A stretch of 64,000 nucleotides of DNA, taken from Orychophragmus violaceus (Eukaryota > Streptophyta > Magnoliopsida > Brassicales > Brassicaceae). Within the stretch, counting starts at the first letter, position 1; each line of letters starts with the position of its first letter. The notes under the pieces are model-generated. The model saw only the letters and a list, made by a program, of their open reading frames with translations. It did no database searches and was not told where the DNA came from. The position numbers were made by a program, and so were the translations under genes. Shown piece after piece: positions 21,040-31,658 of this stretch. The DNA lies in the NCBI GenBank assembly GCA_030180135.1, contig CM058233.1, positions 28,863,615 to 28,927,614 of the forward strand, in the 5' to 3' direction.

Positions 21040-22077
21040 ATGTCTGTCTCAACTCACATCAACACTTTCTCACTAAGATCCGTCCTTGAGAAGGACAAGT
21101 TAAATGGATCTAATTTCTTGGAATGGTATCGGAACCTGAGAATAGTTCTCAGGCAGGAGAACAAGGAATATGTCCTTGAAAGAGTTCTCACCGAAAGGCC
21201 ACGTTCCAATGCCCCGCAGACAGAAAAGAATGCTTGGGATAAGCATTCAGCTGATGTCAAAGATGTTAATTGCCTAATGCTGGTGACTATGAACTCTGAG
21301 CTGCAGAAGCAATATGAGAACGTGATGTCACCCATTGAGATGATTAACAGCCTGAAAGCTTTGTTTCAGGAGCAAGCTCGCACAGAGAGATACCAGACGG
21401 TTAAATCTCTCATGGATTGCAAGCTGGCTAAGGATAGTCCAGTAAGTCCTCATGTCCTTAAAATGATGGGTTACATTGATAACCTGGGGAAACTGGACTG
21501 TGCCATTAGCCAGGAGCTAGCCACTGACATGATTCTGCAGTCTTTGCCGTCGTGTTTTGATCAGTTCATCATGAACTACAACATGCAAAACATGACTAAG
21601 ACATTGACTGAGTTGCACGGCATGCTGAAGACAGCAGAGCCGAATCTCAAGAAGGAAACTCCCAGTGTACTGATGGTACAAGGGGGTAAAAGGTTTAAGA
21701 AACCTAAGAAGGATAAGGAAAAGGCCCAAGTTGTACAGACTGAGAGTCAGGACAAGCCCAAGCCGAAGCCCAAATCCGGGCCTTCTCCTGAGGATAAGTG
21801 CAACTACTGCAAGCAGTTAGGGCATTGGAAGAGAGACTGCAAGAAGTTCATGGAAGATTACAAGAAGCTGAAGAAGACGTATGATGCGTCTGACTCAGGT
21901 ATTTATGTTATCGAACTTAATGTTATGTCTTCTAGTTCTACTTCGTGGGTATTGGATACCGGCTGCGGTGCTCATATTTGTACTGATGTGCAGGCACTAA
22001 GAAACAGTAGAACGCTGAAGAAAGGACAAGTGGAGCTACGGTCGGGAATGGAGCTAAGGTTGCTGCACTGGCCGTAG
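21040..22077 (+). CDS. Copia gag plus protease start (frameshifted before integrase)
   Basis: 345 residues from MSVSTHINTFSL. The N-terminal part has the UBN2/Copia gag landmarks LNGSNFLEWYRNLRIVL, YVLERVL, RYQTVKSL and LTELHGML; residues about 228-250 are Lys/Pro-rich. The zinc knuckle CNYCKQLGHWKRDC is at about residues 256-269, and the protease motif WVLDTGCGAHIC at about 305. A single-base loss near 22040 moves the frame, so the last 12 residues are spurious and the true frame continues in pol. The gag protein itself would be intact, giving a capsid protein that could be made without pol. Confidence 0.9.
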   Translation: MSVSTHINTFSLRSVLEKDKLNGSNFLEWYRNLRIVLRQENKEYVLERVLTERPRSNAPQTEKNAWDKHSADVKDVNCLMLVTMNSELQKQYENVMSPIEMINSLKALFQEQARTERYQTVKSLMDCKLAKDSPVSPHVLKMMGYIDNLGKLDCAISQELATDMILQSLPSCFDQFIMNYNMQNMTKTLTELHGMLKTAEPNLKKETPSVLMVQGGKRFKKPKKDKEKAQVVQTESQDKPKPKPKSGPSPEDKCNYCKQLGHWKRDCKKFMEDYKKLKKTYDASDSGIYVIELNVMSSSSTSWVLDTGCGAHICTDVQALRNSRTLKKGQVELRSGMELRLLHWP

Positions 22078-25004
22078 GCACTTACGATTTGTCCTTACCT
22101 TCGGGCATGGTTTTAGCTTTGAATAATTGCTACTTTGTACCTGCGATTAGCAGAAACATAATTCCAGTTTCCGTTTTGGATTTGGAAGGTTTTGATTTTG
22201 CTATTAAGAATAAAGTTTGTTCTTTTAATCGTGATGGTACGTATTATGGTAGTGCCCCATTAGATAATGGGTTATATGTTTTAAACCAAGAAATGCATGT
22301 CTTTAACATAAATACAAAGCGGTTTAAGTCCAATGACGAAAACCCGACTTTCTTATGGCATTGTCGTTTGTGCCATATCAATGAGAAACGCATCCAAAGG
22401 CTCCATCGAAATGGGCTTCTGGGCTCATTTGATTTTGAATCATGTGAGAAATGCGAATCTTGTTTGATGGGCAAAATGGCTAGAGCCCCTTTCAACAAAC
22501 CAAATGAAAGGGCCAGTGATTTATTGGGCCTTGTTCATACTGATGTATGTGGGCCAATGAGTACTGTTGCCAGAGGAAATTACAAGTACTTCATTACCTT
22601 CACTGATGATTTCAGTAGGTATGGCTATGTCTATTTGATGAGACACAAGTCAGAATCCTTTGATAGATTCAAGGAATTCAAGAATGAAGTACAGAACCAA
22701 CTTGGCAAAAGTATTAAAGCTCTGCGATCGGATCGCGGAGGAGAATACTTGAGTCAAGAGTTCAGCGACTATCTGAGCGAGTGTGGAATTGTTTCACAAC
22801 TCACTCCTCTTGGAACACCCCAATGGAATGGAGTGTCAGAGAGGAGGAATCGAACCCTATAGGATATGGTTCGGTCTATGATGAGTCATTCAAATCTTCC
22901 ATTATCCTTTTGGGGATACGCTCTAGAAACGTCTGCGTTTACACTAAATAGGGTGCCATCTAAATCAGTGGAAAAGACACCACATGAATTGTGGACTGGG
23001 AACATTCCTAGTCTGTCTTTCCTGAAGATTTGGGGTTGTGAGGCTTATGTCAAACGTTTAATCTCTGACAAGCTCGCACCCAAATCAGATAAATGCTACT
23101 TCGTTGGTTATCCTAGGGAAACCAAGGCATACTACTTTTACAACCAATCTGAGAACAAAGTATTTGTTGCTCGGGACTGTTCTTTTCTTGAGAGGGAGTT
23201 TCTCTCTAAGAAAAACAGTGGGAGTAAAGTACATCTTGAAGAAATTCGAGATGCACAGGAGAATGCTCAACCTGCTGAGGAAGAGCAGCAGTTGGATCCA
23301 CAGAGTTCTGTGGAACCGGCGCCTGTGGAGCCTGAAGTTCGCAGATCCGGAAGGATCCGTCACGAACCCGAGAGATACTATGGATTTCTCGTGACCAATT
23401 CTAATGATCTGATGATCATTGATAGTGACGAACCAGCGACCTTCGCGGAAGCAATGATGGGTCCGGACTCCGAAAAGTGGCTTGGAGCCTCTAAATCCGA
23501 AATGGGATCCATGTCAGAAAACCAAGTATGGTCCTTGGTCGATTTACCTAATGGTGTAAAAGCCATTGAGTGTAAATGGATCTTCAAGAAGAAGATCGAC
23601 GTGGATGGCAATGTACAGATTTACAAAGCGAGGTTGGTGGCTAAAGGTTTCAAGCAAATTCATCGTATTGACTATGATGAAACCTATTCCCCAGTCGCTA
23701 TGCTTAAATCCATTCGGATTCTTCTAGCGATTGCAGCTCATTATGACTATGAGATTTGGCAGATGGATGTCAAAACCGCTTTCCTGAATGGTATTCTGGA
23801 AGAGGATGTGTATATGACACAGCCTGAAGGTTTTGTTGATCCTAAGAACGCTGGAAAGGTGTGCAAGCTTCATAAATCCATTTATGGATTGAAGCAAGCA
23901 TCACGGAGTTGGAATCTTCGTTTTGATGAAGCAGTAAAACAATTTGGTTTCATCAAGAACGAAGAGGAACCATGTGTTTACAAGAAGACTAGTGGGAGCA
24001 GAATTGCGTTTCTTGTACTGTATGTCGATGACATACTCCTCCTCGGTAATGACGTTCCGTTGCTTCAGTCTGTTAAGACTTGGCTCGGAAGTTGTTTTTC
24101 CATGAAAGACATGGGAGAAGCCGCGTACATTCTTGGAATCAGAATCTACAGAGATAGAGTGAATAGGATGATTGGATTGTGCCAGGACACTTATATTGAT
24201 AAGGTGTTGCACAGATTCAGGATGCATGATTCCAAGAAGGGCTTCATACCGATGTCTCATGGCATTAGTCTCAGCAAGAAGCAGTGTCCGGTGACACATG
24301 CTGAGCGGGAGCGCATGAATAGGATTCCTTATGCTTCTGCAATATGATCTATTATGTATGCCATGCTCTGCACTCGTCTAGATGTAGCTTACGCGTTAAG
24401 CATGACGAGTAGATACCAATCTGATCCAGGTGAAATTCACTGGACAGCTGTCAAGAATATTCTCAAATATTTGAGACATACTAAGGATAAATTCCTGGTG
24501 TATGGAGGAAGTGAAGAACTTGTGGTGAATGGATTCACTGATGCGAGTTTTCAGACGGACAGAGACGATTTCCGATCACAATCTGGATATGTCTTCTGTC
24601 TAAATGGCGGTGCAGTGAGCTGGAAGAGCTCTAAGCAGAATACCGTAGTTGATTCCACGTTGGAAGCTGAATATGTTGCTGCTTCAGAAGCGGCAAAGGA
24701 AGCTGTTTGGATCAAGAAGTTCATGACTGAACTTGGTGTGGTTCCTAGTATCTTGGAGCCACTGGCTTTGTTTTGTGATAACAACGGAGCCATTGCTCAG
24801 GCGAAAGAACCAAGGTCACACCAGAAGTCCAAACACGTAGAGAGGAGATATCACCTGATTCGTGATATCGTCAATAGAGGTGATGTGAAGATCAGCCGAG
24901 TTCCGACGGACGAGAATGTCGCTGATCCTCTTACTAAGTCACTCCCAAGGCCTAAGCACGAGATTCATACGACTGCTATAGGCATTAGAGATCTTAAGAT
25001 GTAA
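22041..25004 (+). pseudogene. Copia pol: integrase, reverse transcriptase, RNase H (two nonsense codons)
   Basis: Integrase zinc motif (HCRLCH at about 22360) and catalytic region (HTDVCGP, RSDRGGEY, GVSERRNRTL) are followed by a TAG at 22860-22862. The integrase C-terminal and linker regions continue from 22866. Reverse transcriptase has KARLVAKGF, DVKTAFLNG, GLKQASRSWN and the active-site YVDD at 24021-24032. A TGA at 24345-24347 interrupts before RNase H (24354-25004: GFTDASFQ, STLEAEYVAA, HQKSKHVERRYH, ending GIRDLKM). Apart from the frameshift near 22040 and two stops, all domains are present and colinear. It is therefore a recently dead Copia pol that could be mobilised only in trans. 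Confidence 0.92.
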
Positions 25005-25835
25005 TCTTGATTCTAGTGGGAGTTTTAGTTTTATTTAGTTATAATAAGATGCTCTTGCAAAACATTCTTTTGGATATATTTAATGAAATATGATTTCAGC
25101 ATTATTTATTGTGATCTAAATAATGGTCCTAAAATAAGTTTATGTCATATTATAGGTCATCAAGTTGAGGACTTGATCATGAAACCCTATAAGTCATAGA
25201 TGATATAAATTATGTTTTGTCCCTAGTCGAGGTTGTCAAAGTGGGAAAATGGCAACCGCGAGAGACTAGATTGTGAGGTGACTGTTGGCTAAGTTTCATG
25301 GAGCCAATGATATGATTATCGCAGTCAGTCACATAGATATATGTTGGTGAACATATGATCGGACATGACCCGCTAATGAGAAGTCTACAAGATAGTTATA
25401 TATGTGTCATAAGAGGTTCTCATTACGACTATAGAGTATAGTCCTCAGACCTGAGTTCATCATGCTTTCTTGCATTTGAATTGGTACACTTTGACTTTGT
25501 CAAACGTCGACCCGTAACTGGCGACTATAACGGCACTGTTCAAGTATATCATGAAGTGTGCGTTGAAATAGGGATGGAACAAGATGGGATTTGTCCCTCC
25601 TTATTAACGGGAGATAAATATCTCAGGGCCTATCGAAGATTTAATACTGAGAAAAATGTGTGGCCGCACTCAAACGAACTGTAGTCCAGTTGTTTGTAAT
25701 GTTCAGTATGAGATCAGGAGTTCGATAAACACGATGTTGGCTTAATAAGGATGACACTAATCTTGCCTTATGCCAAATCGAGATATAGAGACAAAAGGAT
25801 TATAGGAATTGTTGATTCCAGTACAAGTGGGAGAT
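25005..25835 (+). other. 3' non-coding region and polypurine tract of the Copia element
   Basis: About 830 bp between the pol stop and the 3' LTR, unusually long for Copia. Homologous regions exist at 1-776 and 56640-57443. It ends in the polypurine tract gtacaagtgggagat. No conserved protein frame was seen across the three copies. Confidence 0.75.
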
Positions 25836-26473
25836 TGTTGGGATAGTGTCATGAAATCACACTTGTACTCACTCCTGATGATAGTTGTGTGTCGAGATCA
25901 GACATTCGTATAATACTGGGCGGTTGCAATGTTTTGCTAGAAGCCTCTTGCAATCTGTAAGTTGTATACTTACTGCCAGTATTATATGATCCTATAGGGT
26001 CACACACCTAAGCAAACTGGAAGCTAAGACATGGGAATGATCATTATGGTAATGATCATATTAATGTGTATTGGATACACATTATTATCGAGAAAATAGT
26101 GTTGTGTCGATCGACACAGTATGTGTGTCGGTCGACACAGTTCGGGTTTTCGAAAGGCTTTTCGAAATTATGACTTAATAAAGTCTGGCCCGTTAAGTGT
26201 GATTCTAGGTCGAATAAAACTTAAAAGTTTCGACCTAGAATAGTGGCCGTCGAGTTTTTCACTGACAGAAAAGCTGAAACACCAGAAACTCTCAGATCCC
26301 ATAGATCCGACACTAGCATCCCGTTTCCAGCTTGTGTGCGTGTGTATCTGGTAGAGGCGAGGCACCTGCGTCGCTACTGATCTCGTTCACGATTCATTCT
26401 GCTGCCAGTAACAAGGTAAGAACGAGGTTGGTGATTCAATATATCAAACTCTTAGATCCTAGGAGATCCAACA
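25836..26473 (+). repeat. 3' LTR of the Copia element at 19110
   Basis: 638 bp, one 15-bp tandem unit shorter than the 5' LTR, about 98% identical otherwise. Paired module with cores at 26108 and 26129. Confidence 0.95.
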
Positions 26474-26478
26474 CTTGA

Positions 26479-27137
26479 TTCCGCCATGCACATCGATTTC
26501 GGAGAAATCGCAGTTCACCGGAATCCATGGGTGCTGCCGATCGAACTGAAAGTGCTCTGCCGACCATTCCATGAGGAGATTCGCTAGAAATTATCGCGTA
26601 CAAGAATCTTCACTGTGTTGAACCTACCGTCGACGTTTAGGGATCTAAGTCACCGCCAAGGCCCAAATTTACTGACCTAAGTAAATACTCCGACCTTGTA
26701 ATCGGCTCCACCAATCTCACACCGCGACGTGAGGAGGAGACATCGGAGACGAAGTTTGTTCCCTCGCCGTGGAGATTGCAAGAAAGAGCGTGACATATTT
26801 CCAATCGAACACCATCATGGAATTAAGTCGTTGAAATCCGGACCAACCCGGAGATTAGGATTCCGATTGAAGATCGGAAGCTAGAAAACAAAACAGAAAC
26901 AAAAGTTTATTGAGTCGGTGAAACCCATAACTAGATACAGAGGAAAATCAGGGGAGCACCGAAGCCGATAGGCGGAAAGAACCGCAGCTAAGGAAACAAA
27001 AGTAACCCGGATCGCCGGCGTGGCCAAAGGCCAGCACCGACGGCCGGAAACGTGATTCTATGAAGCGGTGGACTTAGAGAGAGGCTGGAGAGAAAACAAA
27101 AGAGAGAGCGAGTCACGTATCAACACCTACGAAGAAA
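26479..27137 (-). mobile_element. Sadhu-like retroposon, 5' part
   Basis: Continuation of 18918-19109 beyond the Copia insertion. On the minus strand it starts next to the right-hand 14-bp duplication with a CTCTCTC-rich leader and has GC-rich plant-like composition. No convincing long ORF. The similar 5' style (ctctctct) and size of the copy at 27210-28025 support the same class. Alternative: a processed pseudogene of an unknown transcript. Confidence 0.6.
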
Positions 27138-27209
27138 ATGAGCCGAAGTTTAATATAGGGTCTTTGTAAAAGAAAAAAAAAATCTCTTACTAATCCTATA
27201 TCTATATTT

Positions 27210-28025
27210 GACGGGTCCGAATTTCTCTCTCTTCTAGAGAGAGATTTCTCTCTCAACTTCTCTTTTTCCTCCCTCTTCTCAGATTCTAATTTTTCAGAGG
27301 GAATATAAGGAAGTTGAATTTCTGTTGCTCTTTTGTTCTATCGTTTTTGTTGTGAGTTTCTTCAGGCTATCTGCCTGATTTTCCTTTGTTTCATGGCTGC
27401 GGTTTCCTCCACCGCTAAGCATCCGGCGAGGTGCTGGATTCAGAGATCGATCTGTTTTATAGCTCCTCTATCGATTTCTTTGCTTGGTGTCTGATTCCTT
27501 TAGGAATCGCTCGCTCTCCATCCTCGGCGTTTCCACAGCAAGGCTCCGGTGATTCACTTCCTCCCTTCCCGATCCTCTTCTACTACACGCTTTGGCCAGT
27601 TGTTCGTTGCCTGCTCGAGTTAACCAGGCCTGGCGGTCCTTCTCCTCCATGCGGTGGCTCCGGTTGTGAGCTTGCAGATATCAAGCGTGCGACTACGGTG
27701 TTGGTAGTTCGTTGGAAGTGATCTTCATTCGCGGCGGTTTCCCTTGCTTCGCTCGGTGGATTATGCTTGGTAGGAAGACAGATTAGAAGCGGTTAACGGC
27801 AACAACATCGGACGGAATTCTCGCCGACGGTTGCATGTCCGACTCTCCAGTTTGACGGCACGTGGCGTTAGGGATTCGAGATGGAGATGACTCATCTCAC
27901 CCACCGAATCTTGTTGTTTTGTTGTATTTGGGCCTGTTAGCCCTCTCCGTTTGTTCCTCCTATACGTTTGGCCCAGTGAGCCACTTATAATAAATTAGCT
28001 CGCCAGTGTTAAAAAAAAAAAAAAA
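27210..28025 (+). mobile_element. second Sadhu-like retroposon, complete, plus strand
   Basis: About 816 bp ending in A17 (28011-28027) and flanked by an 18-bp perfect duplication aatcctatatctatattt (27192-27209 and 28026-28043). It starts with ctctctct-rich leader sequence; the 3' region reads ttgggcctgttagccc...ggcccagtgagcc...taataaatt before the tail. No long ORF is convincing (a 96-codon frame at 27431-27721 has no similarity known to me). Sadhu elements are non-autonomous, poly(A)-tailed Brassicaceae retroposons of this size; the assignment is by structure. Confidence 0.7.
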
Positions 28026-28260
28026 AATCCTATATCTATATTTTGGGGCCTCATTAATCAGGAAAACTCATTCGCTTCGCATATCTTTTCTCCAAACCAT
28101 ATCGATTCCTCTACCCCTAAACCTCAGGCGCACGACCTCCCTTAGAATTCTTGGGATGTCGTCTCCTCAACCTTTAAACTGGTCATCATGCCTCCTCTCT
28201 CTTTTGGTATCAATATTTGTGCCATTGTATTTCTTTTGTTCTGTTTGTTAGTGTGCAAAA

Positions 28261-28500
28261 ACGGCTGCAATGGAGGAGGAGATCTGCCGTGAAGATGGTG
28301 GACTCAGCGAAGACTGAAAGTACGAGTCCATGGTCTGTTATTAAAGGCGCCCTTAATAGATCGACAAGGTTCGCGTTGATTCAAATCTGGTCGTTAATTC
28401 TGGGAGGCTCAGCCAATTTTGACGAGATCTCTGTTTTTGGAAATGACAATTTTAATTGGTAATCAAGAGTTTTGCAGCCAAGAGAAGATGTGTGTGTAAT
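28261..28500 (+). pseudogene. unidentified exon-like fragment
   Basis: Open stretch with phrases AVKMVDSAKTESTSPWSVIKGAL and NRSTRFALIQIWSLILGG and a gt donor at about 28501. It lies upstream of and in the same orientation as the MTP-like exons, so it may be a diverged first exon of the same gene or a different captured exon. I do not recognise it. Confidence 0.3.
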
Positions 28501-28969
28501 GGTAAGTTGAGAATTGCATTTAAATTGTGTTTTGGAATTGATTTGACTTTTTCAGTTCGGCTACTTTGCTTGCTATTTTTAGTTTTGTTGATTCTTAAAA
28601 AAATCTATAATCAAATCTATGAGTTTAATATTTTCTTTGGAAGTTAGTGGAGTCTCTTTGGTAAGTGGATAAGTCTAAATGAAACAGAAGCTCTGATATT
28701 TGATTTTTATTTTGGACATTTCTGACTGACTTGATCATAATCTTCTATGAATCCAATCACGATATCTAGCGTGAATGAAGTTGTAGCAGTACCCAATATA
28801 TAAATTACAGAACGAAGCTTAAAAGGGGTTTCATTGTTTTGACAACTTTGATCTAAAGTAGTGAGAAGCAATAGCAGCTCAACTGGTTTGAACCTTTTCT
28901 TTCTTCATTTTTGCTATGTACACAAAATATAGATATGATTTGTGAGGCTCTGTGTCTTGGTTGTTGCAG

Positions 28970-29355
28970 GTCCATAACATAATGTGGCAGATTATTACCA
29001 GCAGCAGGTACAAATACTTGAAGGCTTTACTGAAATGGATAAGCTTGCAGAACGTGGCTTCCTCCCTGGAATGTCAGCTTAGATGATGTGTCTTCTTCCA
29101 CATTTGTCTTCTTCTTGATTGATATTATCTCTGAGTTGGGCACATAGATAGAGCAAGAAAATTTGGCGATTAAAATATAAAACATTGCAAACATGGTTCT
29201 TTTTGCTACTAAAGTTTAGCAATCCTTGTTTCCACCTTGGACTCTCTTCTTGATAATCTTTCTGGCTTTATCATGTGGTCCACCGCCTTTTCAGATGGAG
29301 ACACCAGACCCATATCAGTATCCCATGGGAAGAAAAGGATGCAACCACTGGTTTG
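28970..29355 (+). pseudogene. metal tolerance protein (Mn-CDF, MTP8-11 type) gene fragment
   Basis: After an ag acceptor the sequence encodes YYQQQVQILEGFTEMDKLAE and RGFLPGMS, the cytosolic N-terminal segment conserved in plant Mn-type cation diffusion facilitators. Further on come IANMVLFATKV (transmembrane helix 1), STLDSLLDNLSGFIMWSTAF (helix 2, with the DxxxD metal-site pattern) and GKKRMQPL. Stops and frame changes separate these blocks. Intact MTPs export Mn to vacuole or Golgi. Only the first two membrane helices are represented, so it is a captured remnant. Confidence 0.8.
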
Positions 29356-29524
29356 TAACATCCTTTTTTCAAGGATCTGCATACATATTTGTTTTCCATT
29401 AGTGTAGTTTTATTATACGACACCTCGACACCTACGGGAGGTGATACGCGAACTTTTTAAATCATCCCTTCTACGGTCCAATCAGTAAACCAAATCCTTC
29501 GTAAACAGCTTTTAAAATCCAATC

Positions 29525-29915
29525 ATGCCACGAATATTTAAGTTGTGTGATGGAATCAAGCAATGGTTTAGCTGTGTGAGGTTTAGCTTAAACACGCTTG
29601 TGCCTACCATTGTCTCCCTTTCTTGGGATCACACCATGAAGGTATGTAATCTCCATAATTGTAAGCTTCAGAACACTCAATCTGGCCACTCTGGTTACCT
29701 GAACATTGTAACTGTGTCACCGGATGGTTCCTTATGTGCGAGTGGTGGGAAAGATGGTGTGATCATGCTTTGGGATATGGTTGAAGGGAAGCAGTTTTAC
29801 TCTCCTAAGGCTGGCTCAATTATTCACTCGCTCTGCTTCAGCCCCAACAGATACTGGTGTGTGCAGCAATAGAGAATAGCATTAGGATGTGAGAGAGAGA
29901 GAACGCTGGCTTTGA
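29525..29915 (+). pseudogene. RACK1 (WD40 scaffold of the 40S ribosome) gene fragment
   Basis: An open frame of 115 codons corresponds to central WD repeats of plant RACK1: WFSCVRFSLNTLVPTIVS, HSGYLNIVTVSPDGSLCASG, GKDGVIMLWDMVEG, GSIIHSLCFSPNRYW. A one-base change after NRYW shifts the frame, and beyond it the residues of CAAIENSIR are still readable, followed by a stop. Blades before and after are missing. RACK1 binds the 40S subunit and signalling kinases. This copy lies in the Helitron, downstream of the MTP fragment. Confidence 0.85.
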
Positions 29916-31456
29916 CTATTAAAAGATTTTCTGGATTAACGTATGCAGATTGTGGATTGTTCACTCATAAATTATTTCAAACTTATAAAGACAAAAAGAC
30001 ATTTTTCCTCAGCAACTAGCCTTACGAGAAGAAAAAAGAACATGAAATGGCTGCAATGAAGGGTGAACTACGTAATTTTTCAAGGATCATGTTTATACTT
30101 TTTTGATCCAAACTGAAAACATTAAACTGTTTTTCTTTTAACTTTGACACATATTCCTATCTAAAATCTAATGGAGAAGTCTCATTTCCTAGAAATAAAG
30201 AATCCATACGTATATAAGAGTTATTTGCCTATTCCTTAACATATACACATATATAAAATACTCCACTGATCTTCCCAGTTTGATGTATATATAGAAACTC
30301 AAAAAACTTAATGTATATATTTTGATAGTTTTCACTAGGTCATGATCATAAAGGTACAACCTCAAAAACCCAAAATAAAAAAATAAAGTTTTGATAGGAC
30401 TTCTGGTAAATAGGTAATACAAACAGAATTAAAAATAAATTCATTAAAAAAAAGATTAACAGAAATAATTTTTTTAAAAATGCAAGAACATAATTGTTCA
30501 ATTTTCTATACGCGATGAACATACATCCGGTTTTAGATAAAAAAAAAAAAGTTACGCCACAAAGACACGAATCACTCAATCATGTTGGTCACAAACATCA
30601 ACCCTAAAAACATTAAGGTCAATTCTAACAACAGTAACAACTCCCAAATCTTGTTCCCAAAAAAACCTTAACCAAAACACTTTAAATGGTTAAGAAAGTT
30701 TCTCCTTGAAACAATCCTAGCAACATGATTTCTATTTGACTGCTCGATAGACATATTAAATCATTTTACAAAAGGGAGAAAAGAAAAAGTCGACAAAATG
30801 TATGAAAAATGCATGGGAAGACCACATCCAACAGTACAATATGAATATTTCACTGATCTGAACAAAAAAAGTTAAATTATATACTTCCGTTGTAGAATGG
30901 TATTGGAATAATGAACACATGTTTTCCAAAAAGAAAAAGAAAAAAAATCAAACTTCAAAAACAAAAACACATGTTACTTCGTCTATATACTACAATTTTC
31001 AATGCAATAAGCTTTTATTTATCTTGTTTGAAGTTAGAAAATGTGTTCCAATTATACTACTTCAACAAACTTATATATATAACAATATACAATGTCATGC
31101 AACCAAGAATACACTACTCAAGATTAATCACATTTCCAAACTTCCAAGAATTTACAAGTATGACAATATAATAATCGTGCACATTGTACATGTTAACAAG
31201 AAACTTAAATGAAACATGACAGCCAAAGAAAATGTCAAATTATAATTTCAAGCTTAGCCATCATCCAAAAACAATTTTTCATAAAAGATATGAAACATAT
31301 ATATTTTAGACTATCATATAAATTCTGAATTAACCATTAACACCAAATAATATAGCCTAGAAATCAAAACAACAACAACACATATATATGATAAAATCAG
31401 AAATCTGACTAAATACTTTAAAACCCAATATAACTAAAACAAATTAAATATAAATC
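29916..31456. other. AT-rich interior of the Helitron, no gene recognised
   Basis: High A+T with runs of A and T. Short frames are random. It ends at the 3' hairpin of the Helitron. Confidence 0.6.
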
Positions 31457-31483
31457 CGCGCGTAGCGCGGAATAACACCTAGT
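31457..31483 (+). mobile_element. Helitron 3' hairpin and CTAG terminus
   Basis: Perfect 6-bp stem CCGCGC/GCGCGG with loop GTA, 12 bases before the CTAG end. Nearly identical to the one at 18801-18826. Confidence 0.8.
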
Positions 31484-31658
31484 TTTTCTCATAAATTGTG
31501 TCTTTATCTCCCCCTAAATCTCTCTCTTTTATCTCCCTTGAATCTCTCTCTTTACACCAAAATTATTAAGTCTCATTAACCAAATAAACAATTCACTTGC
31601 AAGAAATTAAAAAAAAGTCTTCCAAGCTTTCATAAAAAAATTTCTCTTCCCTTCCCAC

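Larger units (their letters stand above)
19110..26473 (+). mobile_element. nearly complete Ty1/Copia retrotransposon, 7364 bp
   Basis: LTRs at 19110-19762 and 25836-26473; perfect target duplication cttga at 19105-19109 and 26474-26478; PBS 19764-19775 (initiator Met tRNA type); polypurine tract just before 25836; gag and pol in one orientation. The 5' LTR is longer by exactly one 15-bp unit (tggtaatgatcatta). I count about 12 substitutions between LTRs (about 1.9%), a young insertion. The polyprotein is disabled by one frameshift and two nonsense codons. It is inserted in a Sadhu-like retroposon. Confidence 0.95.
28044..31483 (+). mobile_element. gene-capturing Helitron (3' end clear, 5' end uncertain)
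   Basis: The 3' end has a perfect hairpin CCGCGCGTAGCGCGG (31457-31471) followed by AATAACACCTAG and T at 31484. The 5' end probably lies at or near the Sadhu insertion: the duplicated target TCCTATATCTATATTT begins TC and resembles ATREP 5' ends, so the start may be 27195, 28028 or 28035. The body carries MTP-like and RACK1-like fragments in the same orientation. No Rep/helicase was seen, so it is non-autonomous. Confidence 0.55.

Noticed and set aside
22244..24299. Minus-strand frames of 77-132 codons
   Set aside because: Shadows of the Copia pol on the plus strand.
27431..27721. 96-codon frame in the second Sadhu-like element
   Set aside because: No recognised similarity; Sadhu elements are non-coding and the frame is not supported by the other copy.
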